A stretch of DNA of 37,227 bases from Nitratidesulfovibrio oxamicus (GTDB lineage Bacteria; Desulfobacterota; Desulfovibrionia; Desulfovibrionales; Desulfovibrionaceae): NCBI RefSeq assembly GCF_015731765.1, contig NZ_VRYY01000442.1, positions 1-37,227 of the forward strand, written 5' to 3'. Each line of letters opens with the position of its first letter. Within the stretch, counting starts at the first letter, position 1. The position numbers were made by a program, and so were the translations under genes. The notes under the pieces were generated by a model that saw nothing but the letters and a program-made list of their open reading frames with translations, searched no databases and was not told where the DNA came from. This document shows positions 15,835 through 22,110 of the stretch, piece after piece.

Positions 15835-15869
15835 AAGGCCCGCTGGAGATCATCGCTCCGGTGGGCCTT
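15835..15869 (+). promoter_or_regulatory. Hairpin leader of the second antirepressor gene
   Basis: The arms 15835-15848 and 15856-15869 form the same 14-bp stem and identical loop as at 14941-14975. One sequence change, A to G in the left arm, keeps pairing by replacing A-U with G-U. It lies 59 bases before the ATG at 15929. Confidence 0.7.
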
Positions 15870-15928
15870 CATGCGTTCAAACCAACCAACTCCCCATCAC
15901 AGCAATACTACCACAAGGAGAAGACATC

Positions 15929-16747
15929 ATGACCACCCCCACCCTCACCCCCGTCCGCCACGAAGAGATCGCCATCTGCAACGCCACCATCCTCGCCGCT
16001 GTCACCTCCGATGACCGCTGCTACTTCTCGCCCCGCCATGTCTGCGGTGCGCTGGGCATCACTTGGCAGGGCCAGCTTGAAAAGATCAAGGCAGACCCGG
16101 TGCTTGCCAAGGGTGTAACGAATATCGTGACGCCTTCCGCTGGCGGTCCCCAGACCACCCTCATGCTCCCCATCGAGTTCCTGTCTGGCTGGCTCTTCAC
16201 CATCAAGAAGGTCCGCCCCGAAGTGCAGGACAAGCTGAACGTCTTCCGGGCCGAAGGCTTCGTTGCCCTTGATGCGTGGTTCCGCAAGGGGCTGCGTCAT
16301 TCACCCACCGTGGCCGACATGCTGTCGAACCCCGACTTCGCCATCGAACTCCTGACCAAGTTCAAGGAGGAGCAGGAGGCCCGCCGTCGTGCCGAAGTCA
16401 ACGCCCGTGACCTCGGGGAGCACAACCGCATGCTGGCGGCCCAGGTGCGGGCGACTGAAACGGTCCTCGACGAACTGGACGACGTGATTACCGAGCACCT
16501 CCGCTACGTCACTGTGGATAAGTGGCGGGCGCTCAACCAGATGTACCTGCGTCAGGGCGAGAAGGTGCGCCTTGGCAAGCGGGCCTCGGAACTCTGCCGT
16601 CAGCATGGTCACCCCATTGGCAAGGAGCCGCGTGTCATCCACACCGCCTTCGGGACCAAGGACCGCGAGTTGAACGTCTACCCGCTGCACATCCTGAATC
16701 AGGCCGGTCGTGAGATGGGCCTCAAGGTGATCATGGAGGAGGTCTAA
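15929..16747 (+). CDS. Phage antirepressor, P22 AR N-terminal type
   Basis: This 272-residue protein has an N-terminal domain (about 15-115) matching the P22 antirepressor N-terminal family: YFSPRHVCGALGI, then LPIEFLSGWLFTI. A charged coiled coil follows (about 130-175; KFKEEQEARRRAEVNARDLG). The C-terminal domain (about 180-270) with VTVDKWRALNQMYLRQGEKV and a closing NVYPLHILNQAGR region is probably DNA- or partner-binding. It would inactivate a phage repressor and favour excision or lytic genes. The start has the same AAGGAGAAGACATC leader as the preceding gene. The first and second antirepressors are otherwise different in sequence, so only the leader was shared or duplicated. Confidence 0.87.
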   Translation: MTTPTLTPVRHEEIAICNATILAAVTSDDRCYFSPRHVCGALGITWQGQLEKIKADPVLAKGVTNIVTPSAGGPQTTLMLPIEFLSGWLFTIKKVRPEVQDKLNVFRAEGFVALDAWFRKGLRHSPTVADMLSNPDFAIELLTKFKEEQEARRRAEVNARDLGEHNRMLAAQVRATETVLDELDDVITEHLRYVTVDKWRALNQMYLRQGEKVRLGKRASELCRQHGHPIGKEPRVIHTAFGTKDRELNVYPLHILNQAGREMGLKVIMEEV

Positions 16748-16749
16748 CC

Positions 16750-17001
16750 ATGAAGGTCACCATCATCCACGAAGCTGGCTACGAAGCCGCTCTCCTCGGG
16801 ATCGGTCTGTCGTTCGGCCTGACCTCCGACATCAGCGCCCACGACTTCATCTGGGACAACGCGGACCTGTGGGACCGCATGGAGAAACGGGCCAAGGGGT
16901 TGCGGGCGACGTCGGGAGGCGCTATCAATGAATTCCTTGGTCTTCCTCTCGCATGCGACCACATCGCCCCTGTCCCGCCCCAATGCCCTCCCCGGTGCTA
17001 G
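16750..17001 (+). CDS. Small phage-type protein after the antirepressor
   Basis: The 83-residue product starts 2 bases after the antirepressor stop, with GGAGGAGG inside that gene's end as ribosome binding site, so the two are translationally coupled. The N-terminal 65 residues (MKVTIIHEAGYEAALLGIGL to AINEFLGL) look like a family of small phage proteins with an AGYxxALLGL motif, function unknown. The last 18 residues are Pro/Cys-rich and are encoded by the left arm and loop of a terminator hairpin. The natural C-terminus was probably near residue 65, and the tail may be a frameshifted or replaced end. Confidence 0.6.
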   Translation: MKVTIIHEAGYEAALLGIGLSFGLTSDISAHDFIWDNADLWDRMEKRAKGLRATSGGAINEFLGLPLACDHIAPVPPQCPPRC

Positions 17002-17034
17002 TGGATGTGGGGGTGATGTGGTCGCTCCTTTTTT
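16955..17034 (+). terminator. Terminator of the antirepressor operon
   Basis: GCGACCACATC (16955-16965) pairs exactly with 17015-17025, and the stem extends about 5 further pairs inward with a G-U. TCCTTTTTT follows. The left arm lies inside the upstream reading frame. Confidence 0.85.
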
Positions 17035-17179
17035 CCAGAATGACGACAAAGCACTATCGGGCCGCGTAGTGGTGGCTGGCCGAAACCACCTTGCCGCTCC
17101 CTGCCGACAGGCTTAATGTGCATGATGGAGGTTCCACCCACCAGCACCTCGTTAAGCCGCCAAGCAAGGGTACAAGGCC

Positions 17180-18016
17180 ATGAAACGCCAGTTATTACAG
17201 CGGGTTGCGTTTGCTGCATACATGCTGGTTGGCGGGGACGCTTACCCCGCACCTGTAGATCAGCTATCAGTCTGCTACATTGAGCATCCCCCGTACTACT
17301 TCACGGAGGATGGGCAGCCGAAGGGGATACTCGTGGCCAAGGTCAAGGCGGTCCTCGAAGCTGCCCGCATCCGGCACGAGTTCAAACCCATGCCCGCCAA
17401 AAGGGCCTTGGAGCGGGTCGAGCGTGACCCCACTGCCATCTCGATTGGCTGGTTCCGCAACGAAGCACGAGAACGTCGCTTCATCTTCTCCCGCCCCATC
17501 TACACCAACAGGCCGCCAGAGCTGCTGGTCCTGTCCAGCCGCGTTGCTGAATTCAGGAACCACCGCACCTTCGCAGGGCTGATGAAAGATGCCTTCTTCC
17601 GCCTTGGCACTATCGTTGGATATTCCGAGGGTGAGTACTGTGACGCCATCATCGCAACGCACGCCGGGGACGTGTACCACCTTGCAGGAACACGGGTACA
17701 GCTTGTCAAGATGCTTCGAAGCTACAGAATAGATGGCGTCCTAGTGCCACCAGAGGAAGTCGATGCACTCACGGAGGCTGCGGGCATCCCTCGTGATGAG
17801 ATGACCACTATCAAACTCGACGACATCCCCGCAGGCAACGCACGGCACATCATCTTCAACAAGAACACCAACCCCGGTGTCATTGCAACGATCAACGCTG
17901 TGATCCAGTCCCTTGAGGACGCGTCGTCGGGGTCGGCCTCCTCACCACCGCTCACGCCTGCCACTGGCCCCGGTGCAGGTGAAGCTCCCCACAGGCAAGC
18001 CGGGGCGGGACATTAG
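17180..18016 (+). CDS. Periplasmic solute-binding protein (SBP_bac_3-like), island-borne
   Basis: The 278-residue product has a short signal peptide (about 1-24, cleavage near DAYPAP). The body resembles family-3 extracellular solute-binding proteins: LSVCYIEHPPYYFTEDGQPK at the start, then GILVAKVKAVLE, IGWFRNEARERRF and LVKMLRSYRIDGVLVPPEEV. The last 40 residues are low-complexity (Ser/Pro/Gly). No ABC permease or ATPase gene is nearby, so it may be an orphan or sensory binding protein. The start at 17180 has a moderate AAGG upstream. A second, unrelated-looking member of the same superfamily is just outside the island (19862), so this one may descend from a captured host gene. Confidence 0.78.
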   Translation: MKRQLLQRVAFAAYMLVGGDAYPAPVDQLSVCYIEHPPYYFTEDGQPKGILVAKVKAVLEAARIRHEFKPMPAKRALERVERDPTAISIGWFRNEARERRFIFSRPIYTNRPPELLVLSSRVAEFRNHRTFAGLMKDAFFRLGTIVGYSEGEYCDAIIATHAGDVYHLAGTRVQLVKMLRSYRIDGVLVPPEEVDALTEAAGIPRDEMTTIKLDDIPAGNARHIIFNKNTNPGVIATINAVIQSLEDASSGSASSPPLTPATGPGAGEAPHRQAGAGH

Positions 18017-18315
18017 GGGGGCCAGAAGACCGGCAAGGGGAAGGGCAAGAAAAGAGCGACCACGCTGCCGGAGGGGTTTCGGCATACGTGGTCGCCAGCA
18101 TTGGGGAGATCAGGTAGGAAGTCATTAAGTCGCCCCCTGCCAGCAGGCAAGACCCTCAAGTCGACTTTTTGTGCGGGGGCGTCGTCTTCGTCGGCTTCAT
18201 AGCCCCCCCCGGATGTTCTGACGCAAAAATCTGAAAGCCCATCTCACCCACCGACCGGGGCACATTCCCCCCGTACCGGGGTGGTCACAATCCATACGAT
18301 CGGGGCCGCTACCAG

Positions 18316-18430
18316 CCCACCGTAACACCGTGGGCCGTTTTTCATCGAAGAACGCCCTTCCCCGCCGCAGTCTGACCTTTGGCCCATCCGTCTCACGTTC
18401 CGTCGCTCTCAGTCCATCCTCGTGCGTTGC
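18316..18430. repeat. Dispersed repeat family 2, copy C
   Basis: CCGTGGGCCGTTTTTC near the left end and CGCTCTCAGTCCATCCTCGTG near the right end match copies A and B. The minus-strand translation shows THEDGLRAT and RPTVLRW, similar to THEDGRRAT and RPAVTRW on the minus strand of copy A. Confidence 0.75.
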
Positions 18431-18662
18431 CGGGGCCGGGGTGCTCCTCATACATAGAGGCGACCACGGATCACCGCTGACTGGGGCGACGACCACCACT
18501 CTCCAGACGGCCATCATAGGCGAGTCGGACGATCAGCGGGGATGATAGTTGTCGCCATTGTTCATATTTGCCGTTCGACAATGTGTCATCCTAGGGTAGA
18601 CCACAAGTCGACACCTTGCCCTGACAATCTTTCCGTCAGGGTAGAGTCGTTTTTCATTTTTA

Positions 18663-18691
18663 TTGACATTCATAGCCAGACATCTTAAACC
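18663..18691 (+). promoter_or_regulatory. Candidate promoter of the serine recombinase
   Basis: TTGACA (18663-18668) is followed after 17 bases by TAAACC. The -35 is perfect and the -10 is poor. It lies about 40 bases before the ATG. Confidence 0.35.
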
Positions 18692-18732
18692 CTTTCCTGA
18701 CATATCACCTACTGATGCCATGGAGGAAGGGC

Positions 18733-19290
18733 ATGATCACCGGGAAGAACATAGGCTACATCCGCGTCAGCACTGCCGACCAGAACACAGTCCGCCAGCT
18801 TGAAGGCGTTGCCTTGGATCGAGTGTTTGAGGACAAAGCAAGCGGTGGCACAACCAACCGCCCTGCATGGAAAGAGTGTCTTGCGTTCATCAGGGAAGGG
18901 GACGTACTGCATGTCCACTCTATCGACCGCTTGGCCCGTAATCTTCAAGACCTCCTTTCCATCCTGACTGCAATGACAGCATCAGGCATTACCGTCATGT
19001 TTCACAAGGAAGGCTTGGAGTTCAACGGGCAGGACTCGCCCTTTCAACGGCTTCAACTTCAAATCATCGGAGCAGTGGCCGAGTTTGAGCGGGCAATGAT
19101 CAAAGAGCGGCAGAGGGAAGGTATTGCGATTGCCAAGTCTGCCGGGAAATACAGAGGACGTAAGCCAAGCCTTGACAGCGCACAGATTGCCGAGATTCGC
19201 CGCCGGTTAAAATCGGGGGAAAAGGTCGCTGCCTTGGCTCGCGAGTACGGGGTTTCGCGCCAGACATTGTATGAAAGCCTACGACGGTAG
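18733..19290 (+). CDS. Serine recombinase (resolvase/invertase family)
   Basis: This 185-residue protein belongs to the small serine recombinases. The catalytic domain (about 6-140) starts IGYIRVSTADQNT with Ser13 as nucleophile and contains HSIDRLARNLQDLL and AEFERAMIKERQREG. A C-terminal helix-turn-helix (about 145-185) ends in VAALAREYGVSRQTLYESL. Such enzymes resolve cointegrates or invert DNA between short sites. The ATG at 18733 follows GGAGGAAGGGC; the frame to 18715 has no better site. It is the last island gene, about 175 bases before attR. No transposase accompanies it. Its sites might be among the repeats of this island, but I could not identify a classic res site. Confidence 0.93.
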   Translation: MITGKNIGYIRVSTADQNTVRQLEGVALDRVFEDKASGGTTNRPAWKECLAFIREGDVLHVHSIDRLARNLQDLLSILTAMTASGITVMFHKEGLEFNGQDSPFQRLQLQIIGAVAEFERAMIKERQREGIAIAKSAGKYRGRKPSLDSAQIAEIRRRLKSGEKVAALAREYGVSRQTLYESLRR

Positions 19291-19464
19291 GTCGACATGC
19301 CCTTCACGGTTGGGATGTAGCACGTCCCGTTTGTTGGCTACAGTTTTTGTCTGACAAACGGCTTGACCTCACTTGCTCCTGTTACAAAAACTTGCTACAT
19401 GCCTCCCAAGCGCAACACGCCTAACTACCTAAAAAGGTAAGAGTCTTTCTTGGAGTGGCTAGAA
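19291..19464. other. Right end of the island before attR, with inverted repeats
   Basis: No gene is seen. AGTTTTTGT (19342-19350) and ACAAAAACT (19384-19392) form a 9-bp inverted repeat, and CGTTTGT/ACAAACG pair at 19328-19360. These could be integrase arm-type sites or binding sites of an excisionase, which is an inference from position only. Confidence 0.4.
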
Positions 19465-19486
19465 TCCCGCCGCCTCCACCAATTTC
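19465..19486 (+). repeat. attR: 22-bp copy of the ssrA 3' end
   Basis: The sequence is identical to 6062-6083. It carries the last part of the ssrA acceptor stem, CCA and flank, with no other ssrA sequence before it. Confidence 0.93.
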
Positions 19487-19487
19487 T

Positions 19488-19526
19488 GGGCCGACCTGCC
19501 GCAAGGCAGGTCGGCCCGATCTTTTT
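19488..19526 (+). terminator. Original ssrA terminator, now beyond the island
   Basis: A perfect 13-bp stem (19488-19500 with 19505-19517) with a GCAA tetraloop is followed by GATCTTTTT. It begins two bases after attR. In an island-free chromosome it would sit about 12 bases after the ssrA CCA. Confidence 0.9.
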
Positions 19527-19861
19527 GGGTTCTTCCTGCAACTGGCTGCGTATGTCCATTGCTCAAAGCCCCTACGCCCCACGCCGCCGCACGAAAGCAC
19601 ACACCCCAGCCACTCTGGCCTGTTGACGAAAGTTCAGGATAGAATAGACACTCAACAAAACAACCGAGGAATCGCACACCCGCCGTGGGGGATGCCCCGT
19701 GCGGCTCCTGGTGCGGCACCGTGTGCGGGCAGTGGGCGGCGTCATGCCGTTCCCCTCCGTCCGCCGTGTTTCCGAAGTCATACGCCCGACGGCACAGGCC
19801 ACGGCTCCATGAGCGCGCGTTGACGACCAGGTCGAGGGTTCAGGGTTTACAGAGGCGCCGG
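19527..19861. other. Intergenic region after the island
   Basis: I see no supported gene or clear promoter in these 335 bases. It precedes the solute-binding protein gene. Confidence 0.4.
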
Positions 19862-20764
19862 ATGGCTTTTACACCAATGAAGAGACTGCGGGCGATGTTG
19901 CAGATCATGGCACAGGTCATGGCGCAACTGCTGTCACGGGCATTGCCGTGTGCGCTTCTGCTGTTCGTGACCGCATCCGGAGCGGGTGCCGGGCAGTTCC
20001 CTCCGGCTGTTTCTACCCCCTCCGTTTCCGGTCCATCTGCTGCTGCCCCCCCGGCTTCCGGCCCTTCTGTCGGCGTCCCGTCCGGCCCTGCACGGCCCGT
20101 TCCCGCACAGTCCGCGCCCACCCTTACCCTGGCCACCACCATATCCCCACCGCTCAGCGAACCCGGTCAGGACGGCATGCTTGACCTGATCATCAAGGGG
20201 GCCTTCGCGCGTACCGGGGTGGGCGTCTCCTTGCTGCAGTTGCCCAGCGAACGCGGGCTGTTCATGGCCGACAGCGGGCAGGTGGACGGCGATGGCAACC
20301 GCATCAGCGGGTTGCAGGCCGCCTACCCCAACCTGCTCCAGGTGCCGGAAAGCAACATGACCTACGAGTTCACGGCCTTTGCCCTGCGGCCAGACGTGAA
20401 TGTAGGCAACTGGGACGACCTGCGGCGCTACACCGTCGCCTACATCATCGGCTGGAAGATTTACGACGAGAACGTGCGCGCCAGCAGCACGGTAAAGGTC
20501 GCCACGCCGGAAAACCTGTTTGCGCTGCTGCGGGCCGGGCGCGTGGATGTGGCGCTCTACTACCGCCTGGGCGGCCTGTACTACGCCCGCAAACTGGGCC
20601 TGCCCAACCTGCGCGTGTTGGCCCCGCCCCTGGCCACGCGCGAGATGTACATGTATCTCAACAGCCGCCATGCCGATCTGGTGCCCCGCCTGGCCGAAAC
20701 GTTGCGCGGCATGAAGAAGGACGGCAGCTACGAGCGCATCGTGGCCCCGTTCATGGGGCGATAG
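19862..20764 (+). CDS. Periplasmic solute-binding protein (transporter substrate-binding type)
   Basis: The 300-residue product has an N-terminal basic stretch and hydrophobic signal segment (about 10-42) ending in ASGAGA. A Pro/Ser-rich linker follows (about 45-80), in which GPS/PSVG-like elements repeat. The folded part (about 82-300) resembles family-3 binding proteins: TLTLATTISPPLSEPGQDGM, then AYPNLLQVPESNMTYEFTAF and LRAGRVDVALYYRLGGLYY, with the typical last helix LAETLRGMKKDGSYERI. No permease or ATPase is adjacent. The start is uncertain among ATG 19862, 19877 and 19892, none with a strong ribosome binding site. Confidence 0.75.
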   Translation: MAFTPMKRLRAMLQIMAQVMAQLLSRALPCALLLFVTASGAGAGQFPPAVSTPSVSGPSAAAPPASGPSVGVPSGPARPVPAQSAPTLTLATTISPPLSEPGQDGMLDLIIKGAFARTGVGVSLLQLPSERGLFMADSGQVDGDGNRISGLQAAYPNLLQVPESNMTYEFTAFALRPDVNVGNWDDLRRYTVAYIIGWKIYDENVRASSTVKVATPENLFALLRAGRVDVALYYRLGGLYYARKLGLPNLRVLAPPLATREMYMYLNSRHADLVPRLAETLRGMKKDGSYERIVAPFMGR

Positions 20765-21015
20765 CGCGCAAACAGCAAACGCGGCCTGCCGGTCCCGCGG
20801 CCTGCCGCCTGCCCCTTGCCGATTTTCTTCTTTCGCCCCCCGCCCCGGCCCTGTCCGTAGTCCGTACGGCCTGCCCCGGCACCCGCGCAGGCCACGAGCA
20901 TCGCAGCCCATTGAAACCATAACGCAGCCGGCGTAACGCTGGGCTGAACAAAAGGCCGTCGCCGCCGGAATCGTTCCGTCGTCGCGCCTTTCCATGGACA
21001 TGTCGAAGGTGACGC

Positions 21016-21861
21016 ATGCTGATGCATCGTGTTTCCCCCCTGGTGGCACTGGCGCTGCTGCTTGCATTGTGCGCGTTCCTCCCCGCCCCGGCCCGGGCCG
21101 CCACCAGCTTTCTCGTGCGCGAGGGCGACGAGATGCTGACGGCAGAAGGCGACCTGACCACCCGCCGCGCGCCCTGCTCCACCTTCAAGATCGCCATCAG
21201 CCTCATGGGCTACGACGCGGGCATCCTGATCGACGAAACGCACCCCGTGCGCGCCTACGATGAAAGCCTGAACGTGGACTACGACGTGTGGAAGCAGCCG
21301 CACGACCCGGTCATGTGGATGCGCAACAGCTGCGTCTGGTATTCGCAGGCCACCACGCGCGAACTGGGCATGGAGCGCTTCAAGGCCTACGTGGATCGTT
21401 TCGGCTACGGCAACCGCGACGTTTCCGGGCGGCGCGGCCCGCAGGATGCCATGGCTCCGGACGACGGCCTGACCCGCTCGTGGCTGTCCGGCAGCCTGGC
21501 CATCTCGCCCGAGGAAGAAGTGGACTTCATCGGCAGGCTGGTGCGTTCCGAACTGCCGGTGGCGGCGAAGGCGCAGGAAATGACCCGGCGCATCCTGTTC
21601 GTGCAGGATTTGCAGGGCGGCTGGAAGCTGTACGGCAAGACCGGCAGCGGGGTGCGCCAACTGCCCGACGGCACGCGGGTGGAGGACCGGCAGATCGGCT
21701 GGTTCGTGGGCTGGGCGCAGCATGGGGATGGCCGTACCGTGCTGTTCGCCCACCTGCTGGAGGACGAGGACGACAACCCCGCCCCTGCGGGGCGCAGGTC
21801 GCGTGATGCGGCCATCGTCAAGGTGCAGCGCCTGCTGGGCGTTGCGCCCGGCGAGTGGTAG
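21016..21861 (+). CDS. Class D beta-lactamase (OXA family)
   Basis: This 281-residue secreted enzyme hydrolyses beta-lactams by a serine acyl-enzyme. A signal peptide covers about 1-28 (ends APARA). The class D motifs are all visible: S55-TFK (catalytic serine and K58), S105-CV (SxV), Y131-GN, the tryptophan in RSWLSGSL that stabilises the carboxylated lysine, and K208-TG. The spacing between motifs is that of chromosomal class D enzymes. A GAAGG ribosome binding site precedes ATG 21016, and a stem-loop lies about 110 bases downstream. There are no mobile-element signs around it, so it looks like a native chromosomal gene. The substrate range cannot be told from sequence. Confidence 0.94.
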   Translation: MLMHRVSPLVALALLLALCAFLPAPARAATSFLVREGDEMLTAEGDLTTRRAPCSTFKIAISLMGYDAGILIDETHPVRAYDESLNVDYDVWKQPHDPVMWMRNSCVWYSQATTRELGMERFKAYVDRFGYGNRDVSGRRGPQDAMAPDDGLTRSWLSGSLAISPEEEVDFIGRLVRSELPVAAKAQEMTRRILFVQDLQGGWKLYGKTGSGVRQLPDGTRVEDRQIGWFVGWAQHGDGRTVLFAHLLEDEDDNPAPAGRRSRDAAIVKVQRLLGVAPGEW

Positions 21862-21970
21862 CGACTGGCGCAGCTGCAAGGGCGCGGCACGCCGAACCCG
21901 GCCTGCGGGCACCGGCCAGGCCGTGGCGATTCGATAACCGCGGGGCGGTAACAGTGCCCGCAAGAATCGT

Positions 21971-22005
21971 GAAGCCGGGTGACGTTGCGCACGCCACCCG
22001 GCTTC
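21971..22005 (+). terminator. Stem-loop terminator after the beta-lactamase gene
   Basis: GAAGCCGGGTG (21971-21981) pairs perfectly with CACCCGGCTTC (21995-22005). The following TGGTTGCTTC is only weakly T-rich. Confidence 0.55.
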
Positions 22006-22110
22006 TGGTTGCTTCGGAAGGGCGGAAACGGGAAGCCGTAGCGCAGGATGGTCATCCCGTGCTGCGTCCGCCCCGTCGCCCCGTCGCCCTGTTGCCCTGA
22101 CGCCGTCCCG

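Larger units (their letters stand above)
18017..18732. other. Non-coding stretch before the serine recombinase
   Basis: No gene is supported in these 700 bases. A hairpin with 9-bp arms GCGACCACG (18056-18064) and its complement (18087-18095) reuses the arm sequence of the terminator at 16955. Repeat family 2 copy C is at 18316-18430. A hairpin CCCTGAC/GTCAGGG lies at 18619-18641. A promoter-like sequence is close to the recombinase. Confidence 0.5.
6084..19486 (+). mobile_element. ssrA-integrated genomic island (about 13.4 kb)
   Basis: The island is bounded by the 22-bp direct repeat (attL 6062-6083, attR 19465-19486). A tyrosine integrase is the first gene inside, adjacent to ssrA, which is the classic layout of tmRNA-targeting islands. 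It contains phage-type genes (antirepressors, a T7 gp14-like virion protein), recombinases, a small heat-shock protein and many non-coding repeats. No head, portal, terminase, replication or lysis gene was found. This suggests a satellite or a decayed prophage. Confidence 0.92.

Noticed and set aside
18619-18641. CCCTGAC/GTCAGGG hairpin as a resolvase res site
   Set aside because: A res site should have paired subsites with a central dinucleotide and several repeats near the gene. Only one short hairpin is present, so the role is unproven.
6084-19486. Island as a complete prophage or an integrative conjugative element
   Set aside because: No terminase, portal, capsid, tail, lysis, relaxase or type IV secretion gene was found in any frame.
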